Assembly (NCBI GenBank): GCA_903857665.1
Contig: CAIOFV010000059.1
Span: 1-48,322 of the forward strand
Direction: 5' to 3'
Length of the DNA stretch: 48,322 bases
Origin: an uncultured Myxococcales bacterium
Lineage (GTDB): Bacteria > Myxococcota_A > UBA9042 > DTJE01
In this document: piece after piece, positions 41,111 through 48,322 of the stretch
How positions within the stretch are numbered: position 1 is the stretch's first letter
Layout: every line of letters starts with the position of its first letter
Made by a program: the position numbers and the translations under genes
Notes under the pieces: model-generated
The model's database searches: none
Told to the model about the DNA's origin: nothing
What the model saw: the letters and a program-made list of their open reading frames with translations, nothing else

Positions 41111-43180
41111 CTACGGTGGCGAGGCCTGGAAGTCCTCCACCCGGGCCTGGCCGTCCATCGCCGTCCGAAGGAACACCGCCGCCTGGTGCCGCGCCGCGTC
41201 GCTGGCCGCGGGATTCGAGGCGTTCGCCAGCAGGAAGCCGTGGGCGGCGGTCTTGTCATAGTAGAACAGGCCGGATCCGTCGGCGGGCGCCGGCGCGATG
41301 TCCAGGGAGGGGACGTCCTTCGGGCAGGGGCAGACGTAGGTGAGCCCCAGCGCCCTCGCCAGGTCGTCCGTGGGAGGGCCCTCGAAGGCGCTGTCCCCGA
41401 TCACGGCCTGCATCAGGACACTGCGCGGAGCCAGGGCGGCGGACGGTTTCCCGGCCAGCAGCCCGGCGAAGGTGATCGGGTCGAAGCCGTCCACCACGGC
41501 CTGGAGCAGCGTCTTCAGCGCCCAGTAGGTCATGCGGTCCTCGGAACCCAGGATCGGATCGACCGAGGCCGCGGCGACGTTGACCAGCCCGCCTCCGCCC
41601 ACGTTCAGGACCACCGCGTGGACCGCCGGATCCAGTGCGCCGGCGGTGGCGCCGATCAGGGACCCCAGGGACTCGCCGACGAACACGAAGCCGGACGCCA
41701 GGTCCAGGTCCGGGACCCCGTCGGGGGCGCCGGCCGGCAGGATGTCCAGCGTGTCCAGCGTCCTCAGCGCCTGGAGGAAGGCGACGAGGTTGGCGGCCGA
41801 CTGCATGAAACTGCCGCGTGCCACGTGGACGTCCCCGGTCAGGAACTCGCCCTCGCTGGCCAGTTCGCCGTGACCGATCAGGTCGATGGACGCCAGCGCG
41901 AACCCCTGCTCGCCGAAGCGCTTCGCCAGGTAGGCGACCTCCTCCTTCCGGCCGCTGTGCCCGTGCTCCATGACGGCCACCTTGAGCGGCCCGGGGGGAG
42001 CCGCGGCCGGCAGGACCAGCACGAAGGGGACCTTCAGCGTGCCCGACGACTGCGGCGTGCCGACCCCGGCGTAGTGGACGTCCTGGTCGGTCCCCCGGAA
42101 GTCGGGCACGTTGAACGAGCCGTGGAGGGCAATCGACGAAGCGGACCAGTCCTGGCCCTCGGGCACCCGGGCCAGCAGCGAGGCGGGCCCGGTGACGATC
42201 GCACCAGAATCGTCCCGGTCCGGCAGCAGGCGAAGGGCCGGGGTCGCCGACAGCAGCGCGTCGCGGATCCCCCGCAGCGGGGCCGTGCCGTCCCGGGTCG
42301 TGTAGAGGGTCGCTGCGGCCAGGTCGCCGGGGCACAACGGCGGGTCCAGGCTGGCCAGGCAGGCGGACAGAGGGGCCAGCACCCGGGTCGCGGCCGCCGC
42401 CAGGTCCGGCGCGATGCCCGACGAATCCGGGGACTGTCCCGTCACGAACCGGAAGTGCGGGTGCGACGCCACGGTGGCGGCGCCCGAGCCGTGCAACTCC
42501 CGGGTGATCAGGGCGACATACGTCGATGCCGGGTCCAGCGGGAGCTGCGGGCGCATCACCAGCAGCGTCTTCACGTCGGTGTCGCCCAGCGTCTGCTCGG
42601 TGCTGGCGGTCGTCGCGATCGGCGCCCCGCAGGTCCCGGTCTTCGGGTCCAGCTTCACCAGCAACGCCTTGCCGGCGAGGTCCGCCGGGCCCACCGGCGC
42701 GGTGAAGCCGAACAGGATCGCGCCGAACGTGGAAAAGCCGTCGATTTCGCCCAGGAACGCCCGTACGTCCAGCATGTCCTGGATGAACGCGATGCCGCCA
42801 TCGATCAGCTCCGAGTTCACGGCGCCCAGATCGACGGCCCGTCCCGTCGGCGACCCCGGGTTCGCCCGCGTGAACAGGTCGAAGGGGAACGGCGGCGATC
42901 GGAGGTCGGCGCCCAGGCCGAACAGCGCCACGGGAGCCTCGGGGTCGGGGGAGACCGGTTCGGGGGCCAGGCGGCAGGCCAGGGGGCGGACCGGCACATC
43001 GACGTCCGGCGCATCGAGGACCGCGACGTCATCGGGCACCCACGCGTCGGGCGGGTGAAGGTCGTGCGCGCCCGACCTCCCGGGCTTGCACCCGGCACCG
43101 GCCACCAGCGCGGCCAGCATGCACGCGATCACTACCGGAGCATTCGCGACCTTCCGTTCCTGCGGACGGGGAACTCCCAT
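41111..43180 (-). CDS. Large alpha/beta-hydrolase lipoprotein
   Basis: ATG 43180 follows GGGAGG; TTG 43186 is less likely. The 689-residue product has a lipoprotein signal (VIACMLAALVAGAGCKP) and a DVP/DAP linker. The middle (~130-390) has Ig-like and mixed segments. The C-terminal half is an alpha/beta hydrolase: VAVMEHGHSGRKEEV (oxyanion region), DLIGHGELASEGEF, VFVGESLGSLIGATAG (nucleophile elbow GESLG, about 500) and a probable catalytic His in YYDKTAAHGFLL. Its length and lipoprotein nature resemble secreted bacterial esterase/lipase-like proteins with N-terminal accessory domains. Substrate unknown. It follows the CoA-transferase gene by 36 bp in the same direction. Confidence 0.78.
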   Translation of the reverse strand: MGVPRPQERKVANAPVVIACMLAALVAGAGCKPGRSGAHDLHPPDAWVPDDVAVLDAPDVDVPVRPLACRLAPEPVSPDPEAPVALFGLGADLRSPPFPFDLFTRANPGSPTGRAVDLGAVNSELIDGGIAFIQDMLDVRAFLGEIDGFSTFGAILFGFTAPVGPADLAGKALLVKLDPKTGTCGAPIATTASTEQTLGDTDVKTLLVMRPQLPLDPASTYVALITRELHGSGAATVASHPHFRFVTGQSPDSSGIAPDLAAAATRVLAPLSACLASLDPPLCPGDLAAATLYTTRDGTAPLRGIRDALLSATPALRLLPDRDDSGAIVTGPASLLARVPEGQDWSASSIALHGSFNVPDFRGTDQDVHYAGVGTPQSSGTLKVPFVLVLPAAAPPGPLKVAVMEHGHSGRKEEVAYLAKRFGEQGFALASIDLIGHGELASEGEFLTGDVHVARGSFMQSAANLVAFLQALRTLDTLDILPAGAPDGVPDLDLASGFVFVGESLGSLIGATAGALDPAVHAVVLNVGGGGLVNVAAASVDPILGSEDRMTYWALKTLLQAVVDGFDPITFAGLLAGKPSAALAPRSVLMQAVIGDSAFEGPPTDDLARALGLTYVCPCPKDVPSLDIAPAPADGSGLFYYDKTAAHGFLLANASNPAASDAARHQAAVFLRTAMDGQARVEDFQASPP

Positions 43181-43216
43181 GACCAACCTCCCTCGGCAGG
43201 GGGCCGCTTCCGGGCG

Positions 43217-44809
43217 TCAATCCATGCGCTTCGCGTTCTCCCGGTAGAACGCCACCAGGCGCTTGAACAGGTCCGGCTGCTTGACGACCTTCTTCAACTC
43301 GCCCAGCAGGATGCGGCCCTTCTTGCCCGGGTTCTTCTTCAGGGCGTTCTTCAACTGGCCCACCTGCGCCGCGTGGTTGTAGATCGCGCGCTGCTTGAAG
43401 GTGGTGAAGCCCGGCTTGCGCTCCCACAGGCCGACCTTCTGGGCCTTGCTGATCAGGGCCTTCCGGAAGTCCGGGTGCGCGATGCCGATCAGGGCGCGCG
43501 AACGCCCGATGGCCTCCAGGTCCCGCACCTCCGCCGCGCCGTGCTCGGTCACGATCACGTCGGCGTAATGGCGCGTGACGGTCACGGGCGTGCCGGGCGG
43601 CAGCGTCGCGCAGATGGTGGACATCCTGTGGCCGCCGATGTTCCGCGTGGACTTCAGGCACAGGATGCTGCGGCCTCCCTCCGACCGCTGCGCGCCCATC
43701 ACGAACTCGCCCTGCCCTCCGATGCCGGTGATCTGCCGGAACCCGACCGCGTCCGAGCAGATCTGCCCGTGCAGGTCCACCAGCAGGCACGAGTTGATCG
43801 ACTTCAGCCGCCGGTTGCGAGCCATGCTGTACGGGTCGTTGGTCAGGCCGATCGGCATCAGCGCCACGCGCGGGTTCCGGTCCAGCCAGTCATACAGCCG
43901 GTTGGTGCCCGCGGCGAAGGTGCCCACGATCCGGCCGTCCATCCAGGCCTTCCCGGTGCAGTCCAGCGCGCCGGCCTCGTCCAGGTCGACATAGGCGTCG
44001 TTGAGCATTTCCGTGTGGACCTTCAGCCCGCGCCGGTCGCGCAGATGCGTGGCGATGTACCCCGGCAGCCCGCCGATCCCGAGTTGCAGCGTGTCGCCGT
44101 CCTCGATGAACGGCAGCACGTGCTGGCCGATGCGCTCCTCCACCTGGGAGGCCTTGATCGGCGGCACCTGCGGCAGCGGCTCGTGGTTTTCGTACACGAA
44201 GTCGACCTGGCTCAGGTGCACCCGGTTGCCTCCCGACGCCTCGTCGCCGCACACCCACGGCATGTGGCTGTTGATCTCGATGATCAGCCGGGCACCGTTC
44301 GGCCGCATCCTTCCGAAGTGATCCAGGAACGGCTGCATCAGGTCGCAGTTGACCCCCAGGTTCAGCCAGCCGTCGGCGTCCGGCGGCGTGGCGGCGTGCC
44401 CGACATAGTCCAGCAGGCCCGGCTGCTTGCCGACGCCCTCCAGTTGGCCGTAGTTCTTGGGCATCAGGGCCACCGTCTTGCCCATGATGTGGGCGATGAC
44501 GCGGTCCACCGGCGAGTAGTACGGGCTCCATAATTGCACCTTGGGATGCGCCATGAACTTGTAGGGTTCGAAGGTCAGCGCGCCCGCGTACGTGACATCG
44601 ACCCAGTCGTGCCGCTCGCCCATCTGCCGCATCAGCCCGCGCGGCTGGCCCGCGGCGAACGTGCAGAAGATCTTGAAGCTCGGCGGAAGCTCGCGGACGA
44701 TGTCCTCGACGGTCCGCATCTTCTCCTTCAGCAGGGTGCGCGTCGGCTCCGGGTAGTCGTTCACGTCGAAAGGCATCGCACGCTTCGGGTAGACCAGGGA
44801 TTCGAACAT
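43217..44809 (-). CDS. Acetyl-CoA hydrolase / 4-hydroxybutyrate CoA-transferase family enzyme
   Basis: ATG 44809 is chosen for GAGGTGG upstream and the family-like N-terminus (MFESLVYPKR). The 530-residue enzyme has the two CoA-transferase domains: LQLGIGGLPGYIATHL and GLKVHTEMLNDAYVDL with the catalytic-type Glu267, and in the second half QITGIGGQGEFVMGA, RSEGGRSIL and VTEHGAAEVRDL, which bind CoA. Such enzymes move CoA between acetate, succinate, butyrate or hydroxybutyrate. Usual length is about 430-500, and the extra C-terminal ~60 basic residues (KNALKKNPGKKGRIL...AKRMD) are unusual. Which acyl-CoA is used cannot be told. Confidence 0.88.
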   Translation of the reverse strand: MFESLVYPKRAMPFDVNDYPEPTRTLLKEKMRTVEDIVRELPPSFKIFCTFAAGQPRGLMRQMGERHDWVDVTYAGALTFEPYKFMAHPKVQLWSPYYSPVDRVIAHIMGKTVALMPKNYGQLEGVGKQPGLLDYVGHAATPPDADGWLNLGVNCDLMQPFLDHFGRMRPNGARLIIEINSHMPWVCGDEASGGNRVHLSQVDFVYENHEPLPQVPPIKASQVEERIGQHVLPFIEDGDTLQLGIGGLPGYIATHLRDRRGLKVHTEMLNDAYVDLDEAGALDCTGKAWMDGRIVGTFAAGTNRLYDWLDRNPRVALMPIGLTNDPYSMARNRRLKSINSCLLVDLHGQICSDAVGFRQITGIGGQGEFVMGAQRSEGGRSILCLKSTRNIGGHRMSTICATLPPGTPVTVTRHYADVIVTEHGAAEVRDLEAIGRSRALIGIAHPDFRKALISKAQKVGLWERKPGFTTFKQRAIYNHAAQVGQLKNALKKNPGKKGRILLGELKKVVKQPDLFKRLVAFYRENAKRMD

Positions 44810-45006
44810 TTCCACCTCGCAAATCCGGGCGCATGCCGCGGACCAGGCGCCCCCGCCCAGCCCGCGCACGGCCCGCAGTCTTTGGCCGGCGGAAGTCTAG
44901 CATCGATCGCCTGCCTGGGAAGACCGATGGATTTTTCCGAGGCGGAGGGGGGCATGGGCCCTGCTGCGGGATCCTCGCGAACTCTGCATCGCGATCGGGC
45001 GCCGGG

Positions 45007-45332
45007 TCAGTAGCGTGGCGTGACGGTCACGACGGCTCCGTCGAGCCACTCGTACCACAACTGGACGACCCCTTCGAGATCGAGGTCCGTCCAGGGCTTG
45101 CCCATGAGGAGGTCGAGCGGCTGGAACGACATGTATGTGGCCAGCCAGTACTCGTCGCCCACCGGCGAGATCGCGAACCCCGCCAGCGCTCCAGCGGGAG
45201 ACCGAACCCTTCCGGCAGGACGACCACGCCGGTGGCGCCGGTGGAGGGGATGGCGTGTGTGCCGCCGTTTCCGCAAGCGACGATGACCAGTGCCAGGGTC
45301 AGGAAGACCGGTCGGACGTCCTGTTGACGCAT
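45007..45332 (-). pseudogene. Small lipoprotein gene with a frameshift
   Basis: From ATG 45332 the frame encodes a lipoprotein signal (MRQQDVRPVFLTLALVIVACGNGG) and continues to LPEGFGLPLERW near 45190, then loses sense. In the adjacent frame a coherent tail begins at about the same place: AGFAISPVGDEYWLATYMSF...DLEGVVQLWYEWLDGAVVTVTP, stopping at 45007. The length (326 bp) is one base short of a multiple of three. Either the gene is a pseudogene or a single base is missing from the assembly. Family unknown. Confidence 0.6.
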
Positions 45333-45663
45333 CGCAACAGCCTTGTTGAAGAACCACTCCTGCGATAGCACGTGTCCTCGAGCGGGGCCACTCGATGGCG
45401 CGCGGGATGAACGGCCAAGGGCGATGGGCCTGGAAGCAGGCTTCATGCGACATTCCCGCTTCCCATGAAAGGTTGGCCCGGGGTCCGAACACAGTCCAGA
45501 GCGGGCCGGCGACTTCCGGGCAAGGGAAAATGCCGGGACCGGGACGGACCGGTGGAGTATCGGGCGAGGCGCCCAGGCACACGCTGGAACAACCCTCGTG
45601 CTCCAAGGGAATGACCCATTGACGCCCCCGGGATCCCCCTCGATACTTGCCCCTGGAGGACAT
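45333..45663. other. Intergenic stretch, 331 bp
   Basis: Between the frameshifted lipoprotein and the gene at 45664. Apart from the strong promoter at 45619-45647 I see no gene or repeat in it; open frames reading through it on the minus strand are extensions of the broken lipoprotein. Confidence 0.5.
45619..45647 (+). promoter_or_regulatory. Sigma70-like promoter
   Basis: TTGACG (45619-45624), exactly 17 bp, GATACT (45642-45647), 16 bp before ATG 45664; the ribosome site TGGAGG lies in the short leader. Confidence 0.55.
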
Positions 45664-46146
45664 ATGTCAGTCGGAAGTTTCGATATGCCCATCGACCTGC
45701 TGCTGCCGGTCGCGATCATCGCGCTGGGCCTGGGACTGGTGACCGCCCTCCTCGTCGCAGGCCTGCGCACGCGCCGGGGGCGCGCCCTCGCCGAAGCGCT
45801 TCAAGCCTCGGGACAACCGGCTCCCGCCACGATCCTGCACGCGAAGGACGGGACGATGTCCGGCCCCCGCGGCGGCCCGTACCGGAAGGACATCCGGCTG
45901 GAACTGGAAGTCCGCCCCCGGGATCGGACCGCGTTCCGGGCCCGGGCGACCGTTTATCAGGCGGAGGCGGGCGACTCGGTGCGACCGGGGCAGGCGCTGC
46001 TGGTCAGGTTCGACCCCGCGGATCCGTCGATCGTTGCGGTCGATCCGGGCAGTTTCCGCACGATCGCCGACGAGGTGGCCCTCCAGGATCTGCTGGAGCA
46101 GGAGGGTCGCGAGGACGCCGCGAAGGACCTGCTCCGGCGTGGGTGA
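45664..46146 (+). CDS. Single-pass membrane protein with DUF3592-like soluble domain
   Basis: ATG 45664 follows TGGAGG (a start at 45598 would precede the promoter). The 160-residue product has one transmembrane helix (about 12-36: LLLPVAIIALGLGLVTALLV), a basic stop (RTRRG), then a small beta-domain (about 50-125: PAPATILHAKD..., LELEVRPRD, VRPGQALLVRFDPADPSIVAV) of the DUF3592-like type, and a helical end (EVALQDLLEQEGREDAAKDLLRRG). The function is unknown; such proteins sit in the inner membrane with the domain on one side. The short gene at 46183 follows after 36 bp. Confidence 0.65.
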   Translation: MSVGSFDMPIDLLLPVAIIALGLGLVTALLVAGLRTRRGRALAEALQASGQPAPATILHAKDGTMSGPRGGPYRKDIRLELEVRPRDRTAFRARATVYQAEAGDSVRPGQALLVRFDPADPSIVAVDPGSFRTIADEVALQDLLEQEGREDAAKDLLRRG

Positions 46147-46182
46147 ACCGCCGGCGCAGAGGCGAAGGGCGGGAGTGAACCG

Positions 46183-46305
46183 ATGGACACCCGGGTTCGC
46201 CTGAAGTCGTTCGATGGCACGATCCGCGGACCGGCCAACATCCCGCCGAACGAAGACTACTGGCGGCTCATCGGTTCGACCGGCACCGTCGCCGGCATTC
46301 GCTGA
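46183..46305 (+). CDS. Forty-residue protein, possibly a truncated small-protein gene
   Basis: ATG 46183 has GGGAG seven bases upstream, and the 40-residue product (MDTRVRLKSFDGTIRG...NEDYWRLIGSTGTVAGIR) reads like a real soluble protein start, with DYWRLIGSTGTV resembling the beginning of a ~80-residue family of small bacterial proteins I recall but cannot name. The following bases do not continue the pattern in any frame, so it may be truncated. Too short for routine gene calls. Confidence 0.4.
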   Translation: MDTRVRLKSFDGTIRGPANIPPNEDYWRLIGSTGTVAGIR

Positions 46306-46367
46306 AGGCACCGAAACTGAACCGCCGCGTCGTCCCGGCACAGGGGCACGCCGCGGCTGGAGGCACC

Positions 46368-46745
46368 CTACCAGACGTTGCCTTCCCCGGAGGCCGCGGA
46401 CGGCCGGGCGCCACTTTTCGCGACCACGGTGTCCGCCTTCAGGACCCCGCTCACCTCGGTGGTCGCAGCGTTGATCTTCACCGACGAGGCGTTGATCTCG
46501 ACGACGCCGTTCGCGCTGACCGATGCGCCCCCGCCGGCGATCTGGCTGGGGATGGCGGAAGGCAGGTTGGCCTCGGGCTGGGCCGACGTCCGGGGAGACA
46601 GGCGCGCGGCCCCGTCCGCGTAGTTCATCGCGCGAAGCTCGTCGCGCAGCCCCTTGCCGGATGCGGAAGCGGCGGCCGTTTCGGGGGCCTTGGCCGGCGC
46701 AGCGGGCGCCGGGACGGCCTCGAATTCGTCGATCTTGACGGGCAT
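46368..46745 (-). CDS. Orphan spike-like beta-helix small protein
   Basis: ATG 46745 has GGAG upstream. The 125-residue product starts MPVKIDEFEAVPAPAAPAK, has an Ala/Pro linker, a helical middle (LRDELRAMNYADGAARLSP) and a C-terminal ~45 residues with a repeating hydrophobic pattern (VVEINASSVKINAATTEVSG, VLKADTVVAKS) ending in GEGNVW. That end resembles the beta-helical tip of phage/VgrG spikes, which often finish with a short NIW/NVW-like end. No tail or secretion genes are near, so this is a stand-alone or remnant component. Family assignment is inference by resemblance. Confidence 0.45.
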   Translation of the reverse strand: MPVKIDEFEAVPAPAAPAKAPETAAASASGKGLRDELRAMNYADGAARLSPRTSAQPEANLPSAIPSQIAGGGASVSANGVVEINASSVKINAATTEVSGVLKADTVVAKSGARPSAASGEGNVW

Positions 46746-46845
46746 CTGGAGTCTCCGACGGGGCAAAACCATACTGTCGGAAAGGGAAGTCCCCGTCAAG
46801 GCGGCGGCCCGGACGACAAGGCGTCGTCACCCCACGGTCCAGGGA

Positions 46846-48156
46846 TCAGAGCGCCTGGCAGAGGATGTCCGGCAACTGGGACGCCAGGCACATGACCCGC
46901 TGGACCGAGATCCGGATGACCCCGATGTCCGCATCGGTCGCCGTGGCGCCGCCCTCCAGGCTCGCCAGGGTGGCCTTCAGCTTCACGGCATCGCCCTGGA
47001 GGGCCGCGATCGATTCCGGCTGCAGGCCCAGCAGCGACACCCCGCCGCCCTCCACGAGCGCATCATCGACGATGACGTTGACCGTCCGGGCATCGTGGAG
47101 GTAGTCGTTCGCGGGCTGGAACACCGGCGTTCCCACCGCGTCCGCCAGGGCGCGCACCACGCCCCACAGGTAGGACGCCTCGCGCCCCGCCTTGGGAATA
47201 TCGACCTTGTCGATGGTATCCGCCGCCAGGTGATAGACCTTGGTCTGGCCGTCCGACAGGAACAGGACCGGGACGCCCGCGTTGCGGAAGGCGTCATAGT
47301 CGCTCCAGGGGTGGTGCCCGAAGGACTGCTCCTCGATCGTGTGCAAGGAGCCGCGGAAGACCTTCAGGCCATCGGGAACGCGGGCGGCATCGACCACGGC
47401 CGTCAGTTGCGGGCTGGTTTCCGATCCCATCGCGAAGTGCCCGCCGTAGCCCGGCCACATGCCGGCGCCGGTCAGGTCCAGCACGATGGCCGCGTCCACC
47501 TGCGACAGCGGGACCAGCGGGTTCGCGGCGTAGAAGTTCGATCCCATCTTGTCGGTCCGCACGGTCGGAGGCTCCTCCGCGTCCCAGTGGGCGACGATGA
47601 CGGAGCGGGCGGGCCGATCCGCGGCCAGCGCGCAGGCGACCTGGATGACGATGCCCACCGCGACCGCGTTGTCGTATGCGCCGGGGCAGTACACGCCGCC
47701 CTCGCAGTGCTCGCCCAGGTGGTCGTAGTGGGCGCTGACGAGGACGTTGCGGTCGGTCCGCGCCGGATCCGTCCCGGCGATCCTGCCCAGGATGTTCGCG
47801 CCCGCGCCCGTCAGGATGGGCTGCTCGAAACCGCCCGCCACCAGCGGCTCGATGCCGCACTTCTGCCATTCCTCCAGCAGGTACGCCCGCGCCGCGATCC
47901 CGCCGGGAGTCCCCTCGTCGCGGCCGGTGAAGTCGGGCGACGACAGCCGGGTGGCGATACGCAGGATCTCTGTCTCGAAGGACGCCGGATCGGGCAGCGG
48001 CGGCAGCGGGGAAACCTCGGGCGGGGCGTCGGTCCCGAGGCCATCCGTTCCGGAAGCGTCGTCCCCGGCGCCCGCGGTCGAGCCGGCGCATCCGGCAAGC
48101 CCTGCGGCCACCAGGATCGACAGGACCATGGGCGCGGATTGTGAAAGCGTCCTCAT
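46846..48156 (-). CDS. M28-family zinc metallopeptidase lipoprotein
   Basis: ATG 48156 follows GAGGTG at seven bases; earlier in-frame starts would lengthen the signal. The 436-residue product has a lipoprotein signal (MVLSILVAAGLAGCAG) and a short acidic/Pro linker, then the M28 aminopeptidase domain: LVSAHYDHLGEHC, GAYDNAVAVG, HWDAEEPP, AIVLDLTGAG, HHPWSDYDAF and YHLAADTIDKVD, giving the two-zinc ligands His, Asp, Glu, Asp and His plus the catalytic Glu. It likely removes N-terminal residues from extracellular peptides. A C-terminal extension (~100 residues) of helical sequence is present. Divergent neighbour: the IS-like element. Confidence 0.92.
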   Translation of the reverse strand: MRTLSQSAPMVLSILVAAGLAGCAGSTAGAGDDASGTDGLGTDAPPEVSPLPPLPDPASFETEILRIATRLSSPDFTGRDEGTPGGIAARAYLLEEWQKCGIEPLVAGGFEQPILTGAGANILGRIAGTDPARTDRNVLVSAHYDHLGEHCEGGVYCPGAYDNAVAVGIVIQVACALAADRPARSVIVAHWDAEEPPTVRTDKMGSNFYAANPLVPLSQVDAAIVLDLTGAGMWPGYGGHFAMGSETSPQLTAVVDAARVPDGLKVFRGSLHTIEEQSFGHHPWSDYDAFRNAGVPVLFLSDGQTKVYHLAADTIDKVDIPKAGREASYLWGVVRALADAVGTPVFQPANDYLHDARTVNVIVDDALVEGGGVSLLGLQPESIAALQGDAVKLKATLASLEGGATATDADIGVIRISVQRVMCLASQLPDILCQAL

Positions 48157-48183
48157 CAGGCACCTCGCCATGTCGCCGGATGC

Positions 48184-48322
48184 TAGTGTACTCCGCCACA
48201 AATGCCTAGAACTGTGCTAGAGTCCCCCTGTCGAGACGGGGAACCGAGATGCGGCGTGCGGTGGCGGTGGTACTGAACGATGCTCAGCGGTCGAGACTGG
48301 AAGGGATCGTGCGGGCAGCGAC
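48184..48322 (+). mobile_element. Start of an IS630-family insertion sequence (truncated by window edge)
   Basis: The transposase start at 48249 and an AT-richer upstream region with TA at 48184 and an imperfect hairpin (TCCCC..GTC/GAC..GGGGA, about 48222-48243) suggest the left end of an IS630-like element, which inserts at TA. The other end is outside the window; the exact end is uncertain. Confidence 0.4.
48249..48322 (+). CDS. IS630-type transposase, N-terminal fragment
   Basis: Twenty-four codons are visible: MRRAVAVVLNDAQRSRLEGI and on, the characteristic start of IS630-family transposases before their helix-turn-helix. Incomplete at the window edge; nothing more can be said. Confidence 0.5.
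   Translation, partial: MRRAVAVVLNDAQRSRLEGIVRAA

Overview
The window is about 48 kb of GC-rich bacterial DNA, apparently chromosomal. It carries roughly 38 protein-coding genes, no rRNA or tRNA that I can find, and no CRISPR array. The style of the proteome suggests a myxobacteria-like (Myxococcota / former Deltaproteobacteria) Gram-negative, probably an environmental, possibly cold-habitat lineage. About a dozen genes encode lipoproteins whose lipobox cysteine is often followed by an Asp/Pro/Gly-rich linker. There is also a MopE-type Cys/Asp repeat protein, a FadL-type outer membrane protein ending in Phe, a DUF3160 lipoprotein and an ice-binding (DUF3494) lipoprotein. The taxonomic reading is inference from gene content only.

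Layout. 1-5.5 kb: the 3' part of a MopE-like repeat protein, a secreted lipoprotein and a FadL-family porin. 5.5-13.6 kb: a CrtC/AttH-like lipocalin lipoprotein, a large GT-C-like membrane protein, the ribosome-associated GTPase TypA/BipA, a DUF2461 protein, a VOC protein, a small membrane protein and a lipoprotein. 13.8-22.5 kb: a translationally coupled pair of lipoproteins, an STT3-like GT-C membrane protein with an apparently leaderless promoter, a hybrid histidine kinase and a membrane-fused spermidine-synthase-like protein. 22.3-25.8 kb: a restriction-modification island of lower GC content, with vsr and a C5-cytosine methyltransferase overlapping by ATGA, divergent from an unrecognised 544-residue protein that is probably the restriction enzyme.

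25.9-34 kb: a Cys-rich lipoprotein, a beta-propeller lipoprotein, an MBL/beta-CASP RNase-like protein, a 14-bp tandem repeat, a small secreted protein, a GPH-type MFS transporter with an inserted zinc ribbon, and a two-domain adenylate kinase whose second half has lost catalytic residues. 34-45 kb: a DUF3160 lipoprotein, a lipoprotein related to the one at 14.2-16.6 kb, two alpha/beta hydrolases, a coiled-coil lipoprotein, the ice-binding lipoprotein behind a potential three-way-junction leader, and an acetyl-CoA hydrolase/CoA-transferase. 45-48.3 kb: a frameshifted small lipoprotein, small proteins including an orphan spike-like beta-helix protein, an M28 peptidase lipoprotein and the 5' end of an IS630-like transposase running off the edge.

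Most genes seem to be independently expressed envelope functions. Sigma70-like promoters with 16-18 bp spacers are visible in front of many of them. The regions with the clearest system-level logic are the RM-Vsr island and the ice-binding gene with its structured leader.
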